Shown: positions 1-7,139 of the stretch, piece after piece
How the letters are laid out: each line of letters begins with the position of its first letter
How positions within the stretch are numbered: the first letter of the stretch is position 1
Origin: Xylophilus sp. Leaf220
GTDB lineage: Bacteria; Pseudomonadota; Gammaproteobacteria; Burkholderiales; Burkholderiaceae_C
Length of the DNA: 64,000 bases
Assembly (NCBI RefSeq): GCF_001421705.1
Contig: NZ_LMKO01000027.1
Location: 83,267 to 147,266 of the forward strand
Reading direction: 5' to 3'
Notes under the pieces: model-generated
What the model saw: the letters and a program-made list of their open reading frames with translations, nothing else
Database searches by the model: none
What the model was told of the DNA's origin: nothing
Program-made: the position numbers and the translations under genes

Positions 1-267
1 GAAGAGCGCCGCCTCCTCTACGTGGCGATGACCCGCGCCCGCGACCACCTGCACCTGGTGGTGCCGCACCGCTTCTACGTCACCCAGCAGGCCGCGCGCG
101 GCGACCGGCACATGTACGCCGCGCGCTCCCGCTTCATCGACGAGCGTGCGCTGCTGGATTTCGACCAGGTCTTCTGGCCGCCGCCGGATGCGGCCGCCCC
201 GGGCGGCGGGGTGCCCCAGCGCATGGCCGTCGGCGTGCGGGAACGGGCGCGCGATGCCTGGAAATAG
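1..267 (+). CDS. UvrD/Rep-family ATP-dependent DNA helicase, C-terminal fragment
   Basis: The window opens inside this gene; 88 C-terminal residues are present. The first residues, EERRLLYVAMTRARDHLHLV, are helicase motif VI of superfamily 1 (UvrD/PcrA/Rep), whose arginines contact ATP. These enzymes unwind DNA 3' to 5' in repair and replication restart. The short tail after motif VI lacks the long basic extension of E. coli UvrD, so the exact subfamily cannot be given. The stop codon overlaps the start of the following ferredoxin gene by 14 bases, suggesting co-transcription. Confidence 0.85.
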   Translation, partial: EERRLLYVAMTRARDHLHLVVPHRFYVTQQAARGDRHMYAARSRFIDERALLDFDQVFWPPPDAAAPGGGVPQRMAVGVRERARDAWK

Positions 268-595
268 CGCGGTGGAGCCGGACGACCGCGTTTTCGCCCT
301 GCGCCTCGACCCGCACGGCTGGACGGTGGAGGCGCCCGCCGCCCTCACGCTGGCCGAGGCCGCCGCCTTCGCCGGCATCGAGCTGCCCACCTCGTGCCGC
401 AACGGCACCTGCCGCGCCTGCCTGTGCCATATGCCGCAAGGCAGCGTGCGCTATGCGATCCCGTGGCCCGGCGTGAGCCTGGACGAGAAGCGCGACGGCT
501 GGGTATTGCCCTGCGTGGCGCATCCGGCGGCCGACGTGGTGCTGACCGTACCGCGTGCGCAGCAGGTGCTGCCGCCGGTCGACAACACGCGCTGA
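254..595 (+). CDS. 2Fe-2S ferredoxin-type protein
   Basis: A 113-residue protein with a plant-type [2Fe-2S] cluster motif: C48-x4-C53-x2-C56 (within SCRNGTCRACLC) and a fourth cysteine at C87 (LPCVAHP). Such proteins carry single electrons to oxygenases or reductases in the cytoplasm; the partner cannot be deduced here. The ATG at 254 lies inside the last codons of the helicase gene, giving a 14-base overlap and probable translational coupling. A further cysteine, C58, lies beside the cluster and is not required for the motif. No signal peptide or other domain is present. Confidence 0.85.
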   Translation: MPGNSAVEPDDRVFALRLDPHGWTVEAPAALTLAEAAAFAGIELPTSCRNGTCRACLCHMPQGSVRYAIPWPGVSLDEKRDGWVLPCVAHPAADVVLTVPRAQQVLPPVDNTR

Positions 596-658
596 CAACC
601 GGGCCCCAGGGGGCATGGGAAGATCCGCACCCTTTCAACCTTTCCGGGACAACGCGCT

Positions 659-1135
659 ATGAAGACGACGATCGTGACGACGGTCTTGGCCGCTGCCGTC
701 CTGCTGCTGGCCGGCGCCGCGCGGGCCGAATCCATCGGCGAGGTGGACACCGTGTTCAAGTTCATCGGCCCCGACCACAAGATCGTCGTCGACGCCTACG
801 ACGACCCGAAGGTGCAGGGCGTGACCTGTTATGTCTCCCGCGCCAAGACCGGCGGCGTCAAGGGTGCGCTGGGCCTGGCCGAAGACAAGGCCGAAGCCTC
901 GATCGCCTGCCGCCAGGTCGGCCCGATCAGCTTCGTCGGCAAGCCGCTGGAACGGCAGGAAGAAGTGTTCACCGAGCGCATCTCGTTCGTGTTCAAGAAG
1001 CTGCGGGTGGTGCGCATGGTGGACCAGAAGCGCAGCACGCTGGTCTACCTGACCTACTCCGACCGGGTGATCGAGGGATCTCCGCAGAACGGGGTGACGG
1101 CGGTGCCGGTCGGCTCGGCCATCCCGGTGAAGTAG
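659..1135 (+). CDS. creA: CreA family periplasmic protein
   Basis: A 158-residue protein matching CreA: a signal peptide at residues 1-23 ending in ARA, then the conserved opening [19 protein letters not shown] and two cysteines (C57, C84) that could form a disulfide in the periplasm. CreA is widely conserved but has no established biochemical role despite its place beside creBC in E. coli; here there is no creBC. The length is usual for the family. A family-A repeat starts six bases after the stop codon. Confidence 0.88.
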   Translation: MKTTIVTTVLAAAVLLLAGAARAESIGEVDTVFKFIGPDHKIVVDAYDDPKVQGVTCYVSRAKTGGVKGALGLAEDKAEASIACRQVGPISFVGKPLERQEEVFTERISFVFKKLRVVRMVDQKRSTLVYLTYSDRVIEGSPQNGVTAVPVGSAIPVK

Positions 1136-1140
1136 AGCTC

Positions 1141-1231
1141 TCCCCCAGGCTGCGCGCTCCGCGTCTTCGCCTACCCCCTTCCGGGGGCAACACCGGTGGA
1201 CCGGCGGAGCCGGATCCACGGTGTTTCTGGG
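1141..1231 (+). repeat. Family A intergenic repeat, copy A1
   Basis: About 90 bases starting just after the creA stop. It has two potential hairpins: CCCCCTTCCGGGGG, and a long imperfect stem between ACACCGGTGGACCGGC and GCCGGATCCACGGTGT. The same layout occurs near 38825, 45168, 47694 and 47788, always in the orientation of the gene upstream. Confidence 0.85.
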
Positions 1232-1293
1232 AGATCGCGGCGCTGGGTTGGCAGGCTGCCTGGTTTTTGTCGTCTTTGATTTTTTATCGCACC

Positions 1294-2202
1294 ATGACCA
1301 TCGTCGCCAGCGCTATCGAAGCTTTACCCATCCCGGCCAGCCTTCTCGGGGAATCACCCCTGTGGCATCCGCGCGAGCAGGTGCTGTACTGGTGCGACAT
1401 TCCGGGCCGCGCGCTCAACCGCTGGGACCCGGTGGCTGCGCGCCACGACGCGTGGGAGTTCGAGACCGACGTGGCCTGCTGCGCGGCGCGGGAGGCCGGC
1501 GGCCTGCTGCTGGCGCTGCGCACCGGCGTCGTCGCGTTCGATCCGGCGACCGGGCAGCGCACGCCGCGGGCCGATGCGCCCTACGACCCTTCGACCGAGC
1601 GCTTCAACGACGGCAAGACCGATCCGCAGGGCCGCTTCTGGGCCGGCACCATCTACGAGCCGCGCGATCCGCCCGACGCGGCGCTCTACCGCCTCGACGG
1701 CGACCGGATGACGCGGATGCAGGACGGCATCACCAACAGCAACGGCCTGGCCTGGAGCCCCGACGGACGCACGATGTACTGGGCCGACACCCGTGGCCAC
1801 CGGGTGCAGGCGCTCGACTTCGACGGCGCTACGGGCGGCGTGTCGAACCGCCGCACCTTCGTTCAGTTTCCGTTGAAGCAGGACGGGCAGGACCTGGCCG
1901 TCTACGGTGGCCGGCCCGACGGCGGCGCAGTCGATGCCGAAGGATGTTATTGGGCTGCGATGTTCGAGGGCGCCCGGCTGGTGCGTATCTCGCCGCAGGG
2001 CGAGACCGTCGGCACGCTGGCCCTGCCGGTGCGCTGCCCCACCATGGCCTGCTTCGGCGGGCCGGACCTGCGCACGCTCTACATCACCACCAGCCGCGAG
2101 AAACGGCCGGCCGACGAGCTGGCGCGCGAGCCGTGGGCGGGCAAGGTGCTGACGGTACGGGTGGACGTACCGGGGCTTCCGGCGGTACTCGCGCGCGACT
2201 GA
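1294..2202 (+). CDS. SMP-30/gluconolactonase-type lactonase
   Basis: A 302-residue six-bladed beta-propeller hydrolase of the SMP-30/regucalcin family, cytosolic (no signal peptide). These metal-dependent enzymes open sugar lactones such as gluconolactone or arabinonolactone. Family signatures are the N-terminal metal-ligand segment ESPLWHP, the DGKTDPQGRFWAGT strand, the NGLAWSPDG motif around the conserved asparagine, and GGAVDAEGCYW near the catalytic aspartate. The ATG at 1294 (MTIVASAIEALP) fits family starts; the frame is open further upstream but that stretch is repeat A1. No sugar dehydrogenase or transporter is adjacent, so the substrate is undefined. Confidence 0.85.
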   Translation: MTIVASAIEALPIPASLLGESPLWHPREQVLYWCDIPGRALNRWDPVAARHDAWEFETDVACCAAREAGGLLLALRTGVVAFDPATGQRTPRADAPYDPSTERFNDGKTDPQGRFWAGTIYEPRDPPDAALYRLDGDRMTRMQDGITNSNGLAWSPDGRTMYWADTRGHRVQALDFDGATGGVSNRRTFVQFPLKQDGQDLAVYGGRPDGGAVDAEGCYWAAMFEGARLVRISPQGETVGTLALPVRCPTMACFGGPDLRTLYITTSREKRPADELAREPWAGKVLTVRVDVPGLPAVLARD

Positions 2203-2209
2203 GGCGTCT

Positions 2210-2749
2210 TCAGCCGCCGAGTGCGCGGTTGAGCGACGGCTGCACGATCTCGATCCAGTAGCCGTCGGGATCGGTGATGAAGGCGACGTCCTTCATCCTG
2301 CCCTGCTCGGGCCGCTTCTTGAACGGCACCTGCTGCGCGTCGAACCACTGCACCGCGGCCTGCAGGTCGGGCACCGAAAAGCAGAGGTGGCCGAAGCCCT
2401 GGGGCTGCGCGTTGCCGTCGTGGTAGCGGAAATCCGGATCGTCCTCGGTTCCCCAGTTGTGCGTCAGTTCCAGCACGCCGCGCTGCGAGAAGGTGTACTC
2501 GGTACGGTCGGCCACATCGTCGGGCGCACCGGGGCCGGTGCCGTCGGCATGGGCCAGGAAGTACAGCGAGAACTTCATCTCGGGAAAGTCGAGCTTGCGC
2601 AGCAACCGCATGCCCATCGTGCCGGTGTAGAAGGCCAGCGCCACCGCCGGGTCCTTCACCCGCAGCATGGTGTGGTTGAAGACGAAGCCGCGGGCGGCGG
2701 CGGGCGATTCGGCGGCGACGCCGGGGTACGTTTCGGTGCGGAAGGTCAT
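2210..2749 (-). CDS. gloA: Lactoylglutathione lyase (glyoxalase I)
   Basis: A 179-residue enzyme of the vicinal-oxygen-chelate superfamily that isomerises the methylglyoxal-glutathione hemithioacetal to S-lactoylglutathione in the cytoplasm. Diagnostic segments are FNHTMLRVKDPAVALAFYTG (first metal histidine and helix), the ELTHNWGTE strand, GFGHLCFSVPD and the C-terminal DPDGYWIEIVQP containing the metal glutamate. The length is like the longer eukaryote/proteobacterial form. I chose the ATG at 2749 (MTFRTET); the frame continues upstream, but into the neighbouring divergent promoter region. Confidence 0.9.
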   Translation of the reverse strand: MTFRTETYPGVAAESPAAARGFVFNHTMLRVKDPAVALAFYTGTMGMRLLRKLDFPEMKFSLYFLAHADGTGPGAPDDVADRTEYTFSQRGVLELTHNWGTEDDPDFRYHDGNAQPQGFGHLCFSVPDLQAAVQWFDAQQVPFKKRPEQGRMKDVAFITDPDGYWIEIVQPSLNRALGG

Positions 2750-2945
2750 GGCAGGCGGGGTGCGTTCAGGGGGATCGGCCATGATGCCGCAGCCCCGGCC
2801 ACGCGGGCGTAACCGGTCGCAGAAGGGCGCGCTGCCGGGAGCGGGGAAAATACCCGCTGCCAGGCGCTGTATTGCCTCCCCGTTTCCCGTGTCCGCCGTG
2901 TCCCGTCGCGGCGCACCGCCGCTTCCCCCAAGAAAGAATTCCCGC

Positions 2946-3905
2946 ATGGCCATCCAATGGTTTCCCGGTCACATGCACCTGACCCGCAAGGCGATCACCG
3001 AGCGGGTCAAGGACATCGACGTGGTGATCGAACTGCTCGACGCCCGCATGCCCGGCTCCAGCGCCAACCCGCTGCTGGCCGAACTGACCGCCGGCCGCCC
3101 GGCGCTGAAGGTGCTCAACAAGCAGGACGTGGCCGACCCCGCCCGCACCACGCAGTGGCTGGCCCACTACAACGCCCGGTCGGACACCCGCGCCATCGCC
3201 CTCGACGCCAGCCAGCCGATGCCCGCCAAGCAGATCGTGAGCGCCTGCCACGCCCTGGCCCCGCTGCGCGGCGGCATGGCCAAGCCGATGCGGGTGCTGA
3301 TCTGCGGCGTGCCCAACGTCGGCAAATCGACGCTGCTCAACACCCTCACCGGATCCCGCAAGGCCAAGACGGGCGACGAGGCCGGCATCACGAAGCTGGA
3401 GCAGCGCATCGTGCTGGCCGACGACTTCTATCTGTGGGACACGCCCGGCATGCTGTGGCCGCGCATCTCGGTCGTGCAGAGCGGCTTCAATCTGGCCGCG
3501 GGCGGCGCGGTGGGCCGCAACGCCTACGACGAGGAGGAGGTGGCGCTGGAGTTTCTCAACTACACCAAGCAGCCCTATGCCGCCCTGCTGCAGGCCCGCT
3601 ACAAGCTGCCCGGCAGCGCGGCCGACATCGCCGGCATGAAGGACGAAGAGGTGCTGGAGAGCATCGGCAAACAGCGCGGCGCCCTGCGCGGCAAGGGCCG
3701 GATCGACCTGCAGAAAGCCGCCGAGATCGTGATCCACGATTTCCGCAGCGCCATCCTGGGCCGCATCACGCTGGAGACGCCCGAGGAGTTCACCGCCTGG
3801 TGGGCCGAAGGCGAGCGGCAGGAGGCGGCGCGGCAAGCGAAGAAGGATGCGCGCAAGGGCGGCAAGAAGGGCGCGGCGCAGGACGAAGACATGTCGGCGT
3901 CCTGA
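2946..3905 (+). CDS. ylqF: Ribosome biogenesis GTPase YlqF/RbgA
   Basis: A 319-residue circularly permuted GTPase. The G4 motif LNKQDVAD (about residue 57) precedes the G1 P-loop GVPNVGKSTLLN (about 122) and the G3 motif DTPG (about 165), the order that defines the YlqF/YawG group. Homologues act late in 50S subunit maturation. The N-terminus MAIQWFPGHMHLTRKAI is typical, fixing the start at 2946. The C-terminal tail is very rich in lysine and arginine, consistent with rRNA contact. It is divergent from gloA and convergent with the interrupted gene downstream. Confidence 0.92.
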   Translation: MAIQWFPGHMHLTRKAITERVKDIDVVIELLDARMPGSSANPLLAELTAGRPALKVLNKQDVADPARTTQWLAHYNARSDTRAIALDASQPMPAKQIVSACHALAPLRGGMAKPMRVLICGVPNVGKSTLLNTLTGSRKAKTGDEAGITKLEQRIVLADDFYLWDTPGMLWPRISVVQSGFNLAAGGAVGRNAYDEEEVALEFLNYTKQPYAALLQARYKLPGSAADIAGMKDEEVLESIGKQRGALRGKGRIDLQKAAEIVIHDFRSAILGRITLETPEEFTAWWAEGERQEAARQAKKDARKGGKKGAAQDEDMSAS

Positions 3906-3912
3906 GCAGGTC

Positions 3913-3934
3913 CGCAGGCGCCGGCACCTGCGGT
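3913..3934. other. Intergenic hairpin between convergent genes
   Basis: CCGCAGG and CCTGCGG form a 7-base stem around an 8-base GC-rich loop between the ylqF stop and the interrupted convergent gene. There is no T-tract, so a terminator role is only possible. Confidence 0.35.
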
Positions 3935-3944
3935 CGTGTACCGC

Positions 3945-5528
3945 TCAGCGCTCGAACGGCGTGCCCTTGTGTTTGACTGTCCAGCCGTAGTTGGTCGAGA
4001 TGCCGTTGCTCGCATCGCCCACAGCCGAGCTGACCGAGAAGCCGATGATCGGCAGGCCCGCACCCGCCCCCGGCGTGTTGAAGCGCAACCAGCCCTCCTG
4101 GAACGAAGTGAAGGGGTACAAGAGGTGCGCCGCGTTTGACTTGAGTACCGAGACGGGCGGGCCGCTGTTGATCGCGTAGACGCTCGTGCTGCCGCACAAA
4201 GCTGTCCAACCCGGTCGTGGAACACCACCGATGAAGGCGCCCTGGTCGGGGGCATAGCTCCGGCCTGTCCGGTCATACCCCAGAAAGGCCGAGACGTTCT
4301 GTTCGTACTTGGAGCACGCGCGGTTCTGGGCGGCGACCGTGATGGGCTTGTTGTAGAAACCGTTCGTCGTCGGGATGACCAGTTTGTCGGCGTCCGAGAT
4401 GGCCGCGTAATCCAGCCCGACGAAGTAGCGTTTCATCGGCTCGGTCACCACGAAATCGGTCATGGACGCGATCGCCTGCAGCGTGGAGGTCTGGTTGCTG
4501 AAACTGGTGACCGCCATCACTTCCGCCGTGTGCGTAGCCTGTGCGAACGGTGTCGCGGCGGTGGTCGCGGCAAGGTAGGGCGTGGAAAGATCGGGAAAGT
4601 GCTACTGCCGCGCATCCATGCGGGCCTGGGTCAGCAACGGGTCTGCTGTCAGCAAGCGGGCTTTTCCGACCTCTACCGTATCGGCTGTCTGCGGCGAAAC
4701 CACCAGACGGCCCCGGCCGCGCTTTCCCTGACCGGTCACGGCCCGGAGTGATGTGGCTTCAACACTCCAGGCGACAAACGCGCTGCGGGTGTTGATGATG
4801 AAAGCATAGGCCGACAGGCCGCCGGAGGGCGTATCCAGTCCCTTGGACGCGGCGTCGGCTTCGTTCAGCACATCGTTGGCGAGCACGCCCAGCTCTGCAG
4901 ATCCGCACGTCGGAACGCCGTTGCCCGCCTCTCGGGACGCGGTGAACAGCGGATTGGCCTGCCCGGCCCGTCCGCTCGCATTGAGGGTCGGCGGTATGTC
5001 TGCAGCATTGATGACTTCGACGAACCCCTCGCGCGTCCACGCGTCGCGTCCCGCCTCTGTGAACGAAGAGGTAACCGGCGGCAGCTCGTTGGTGACGAAA
5101 GGCGTTCCATCGCCTAGCCGAGACACGTAGGGAGCGGTGCACGACGTATCTGCCGTGCGCATCCGGGCCTTGCCGTCGGAGTCCTGGCTGATGTTGGCAG
5201 TCCACGCATCGCCGGGCCCCAGGAACAGCGTGAAGTCGTACACCGTGTCGCCGTTGCCCATGCTGCGGAAGCGCACCTTGACCACCTTGCCGTTCACCAC
5301 GTCCTCGTTGGTGACCGCCAACAGGGTCTGGTTGCCGGCGTTGGTGGAGTAGTACGGAATCAGCTGGATGTGGCCGATGCCCTGCGGCTCCACCACCATC
5401 CGCTCCGCCGTCGTACGACTCAACGTGTCGGGCCCGGCGCCGGAGCCTTCGATCGCGACGCCGGCATGGGCGCCGAAAGCGGCGAGGGCGCAGACCGCAG
5501 CGGCGGCGATGGGACGAAGAGAGGTCAT
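3945..5528 (-). pseudogene. Secreted beta-rich surface protein interrupted by an in-frame amber codon
   Basis: Both halves are in the same reading frame. The 5' half starts at 5528 (MTSLRPIAAAA, signal peptide ending AFGAHAG) and runs to a TAG at 4602-4604; after it the same frame stays open for 219 more codons to 3945, and the bridging codons read sensibly (HFPDLSTPYLAA). The whole product would be about 527 residues. It resembles a family of exported Burkholderiales proteins of unknown function, with motifs such as LIPYYSTNAGNQTLLAVTNE, VKVRFRSMGNGDTVYDF and, near the C-terminus, FVVTEPMKRYFV. The single stop could be a recent nonsense mutation (from CAG, TAC or similar), a sequencing error or a read-through site. 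No other frameshift is visible. I do not recognise a biochemical function. Confidence 0.7.
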
Positions 5529-5660
5529 GGCATGTCCGAAGGTTGGAGAAGGGCCGCGCTGTCGTGGGCCGCGGCCAGGCTGCCTGGATATTACCCGGGC
5601 GTCTGTTTTTGCCTCGACGCCTCGCAACTCGCCAGTGGATCTGTCGACAGTCTGTCTTTT

Positions 5661-5724
5661 GCTATAAAAATAGTAGCTGATGGTCGGCGTGCAGTGCCGG
5701 CTACAGCCAGTTTTTACTTGAAAA
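5661..5724 (+). repeat. Family B intergenic repeat, copy B1
   Basis: Begins GCTATAAAAATAGTAGCTG, continues through two GCCGGC-type arms (GTCGGCGTG / GTGCCGGC) and ends CTTGAAAA. It lies downstream of the PepSY operon and upstream of the interrupted gene. Related copies occur at 15558, 20133, 24246, 39004, 45868 and 55589. Confidence 0.85.
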
Positions 5725-5725
5725 G

Positions 5726-5956
5726 TCAGTCGTCATTGCCTTGCCGGGCAGGCTTGCGTACCCACCCGAACCATACGATCACCAGCACCGGGATCGCCAG
5801 CGCGACGGACGACACCGTGTCGCCCCAGCCGTCGTAGACCAGCGCGGCCAGCAGGCCGAAGATCGACAGCAGGCCCATCGCGACGGGCCAGCCCCACAGC
5901 GCCAGGGCCTGGGCACGCCGCTCGCGGGCGTGGATGTTGGAGTGCGAATGGCTCAT
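5726..5956 (-). CDS. Small two-helix membrane protein coupled to PepSY reductase
   Basis: A 76-residue protein: a short histidine-containing cytoplasmic start (MSHSHSNIHARERRAQ), one hydrophobic segment (WGWPVAMGLLSIFGLLAALV), a short loop, a second (SSVALAIPVLVIVWFGWV) and a basic tail. Its ATG overlaps the PepSY gene's TGA in an ATGA arrangement at 5953-5956, so it is almost certainly translated from the same mRNA. I do not recognise a named family. Coupling suggests a small subunit or stabiliser of the ferric-siderophore reductase; this is inference from context. Confidence 0.75.
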   Translation of the reverse strand: MSHSHSNIHARERRAQALALWGWPVAMGLLSIFGLLAALVYDGWGDTVSSVALAIPVLVIVWFGWVRKPARQGNDD

Positions 5957-7119
5957 CGTTTTTTCAACCAGAGGTACAGGCCCGAGCCCAGCACGACGAT
6001 GGTGGCGATGTCGAGCAGCGCCCACAGGATCTGCAGCGGCAGGCCGCCGTAGTCGCCGAAGTGCAGCGGCTGCGACACCAGCAGCGCGGTGCCGTACCAG
6101 GGCAGCGGACGGCTGTCGGTGACCTTGCCGGTCTGCGCGTCGACCAGCACCGGCTGCAGCAGCCGCGAGGTGATCGGCGTGTTGCCTTTCATGAACACCG
6201 CGTAGTGGTGCGGGCTGGAGAAGTTGCTGCCGGGGAACGCGACGAAGCGCAGCTTCATGTCGGGCAGCAGGGCCTCGGCCGCATCGACCGCCTGCTGCAG
6301 CGGCGCCAGGTTCGTCGCCGGCGGCAGGCCCTTGTAGGGCGCGACCATCTGCGCCATCTGGTCGTTCTGCCAGTACTTGAAGATCAGGTCGGCCCAGGTG
6401 TTGATCATGCCGGTGCCGCCCACCACGAAGGCCCACACCAGCGTCACCACGCCCAGCAGGTTGTGCAGGTCGAGCCACTTTGTGCGGGCCTTGCGGTCGC
6501 GCCGCACGGTGCCGAACTCCAGCTTGCGCATGAAGGGCGCGTACAGCACCACGCCCGAGACGATCGCCACCAGCAGCAGCAGGCCCATGAAGCCGAGGAA
6601 CAGCTTGCCCGGCAGGCCGGCGAACAGGTCGACGTGCAGCTTGAACATGACGTACATGAAGCCCTCGTCGAACGGCGGGTGCGCCAGCTCGCGGCCGGTG
6701 CGGGTGTCGAACATCAGGCTGGTGAAGCCGTCGGTGGCGTCGGCCGTGGTGTTGAGCGTGACGAAGGCCATGCGGTCGTCGTCCTCGTCCGGGCCGTAGA
6801 ACTGCATCACCTTGCCGGGATGCATTTCCTTGGCGCGGGCGATGGTGGTGTCGACGCTCACCCGCGGGGTGTCGGCGGCCATCGCGGGCGGCTCGACCTC
6901 GGTGCCCAGCAGGTGGCCGATCTCGTGGTGGAAGATCAGCGGCAGGCCGGTCAGGCACAGCAGCAGCATGAAGGTGGTGCTGACCAGGCTGGACCACTTG
7001 TGCACCCAGGTCCATTTGCGGATGGCCGCCGAGCTGAGGTAGCGGTGCGGCGCGCGCGCCTGCGGCACTGCGGTGCCGTCTGGAATGATGGTCGTCGTCG
7101 TCGTGGGGAGGGTCTGCAT
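5953..7119 (-). CDS. PepSY-associated transmembrane protein (ferric-siderophore reductase-like)
   Basis: A 388-residue inner-membrane protein with four transmembrane segments in the PepSY_TM layout: around residues 38-65 (FMLLLCLTGLPLIFHHEIGH), 185-205 (FMGLLLLVAIVSGVVLYAPF), 230-255 (LLGVVTLVWAFVVGGTGMI) and the C-terminal LLDIATIVVLGSGLYLWLKK. Membrane histidines (HHEIGH, WLDLHN) could bind heme, as proposed for FoxB/PiuB-type proteins that reduce or move siderophore iron across the inner membrane. It follows the TonB receptor by 20 bases and overlaps the next small gene, forming a three-gene operon behind a Fur-like box. ATG at 7119 (MQTLPTTTT) is the plausible start. Confidence 0.85.
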   Translation of the reverse strand: MQTLPTTTTTIIPDGTAVPQARAPHRYLSSAAIRKWTWVHKWSSLVSTTFMLLLCLTGLPLIFHHEIGHLLGTEVEPPAMAADTPRVSVDTTIARAKEMHPGKVMQFYGPDEDDDRMAFVTLNTTADATDGFTSLMFDTRTGRELAHPPFDEGFMYVMFKLHVDLFAGLPGKLFLGFMGLLLLVAIVSGVVLYAPFMRKLEFGTVRRDRKARTKWLDLHNLLGVVTLVWAFVVGGTGMINTWADLIFKYWQNDQMAQMVAPYKGLPPATNLAPLQQAVDAAEALLPDMKLRFVAFPGSNFSSPHHYAVFMKGNTPITSRLLQPVLVDAQTGKVTDSRPLPWYGTALLVSQPLHFGDYGGLPLQILWALLDIATIVVLGSGLYLWLKKR

Positions 7120-7139
7120 GGTGGGGCTCGGGTGGCGCG

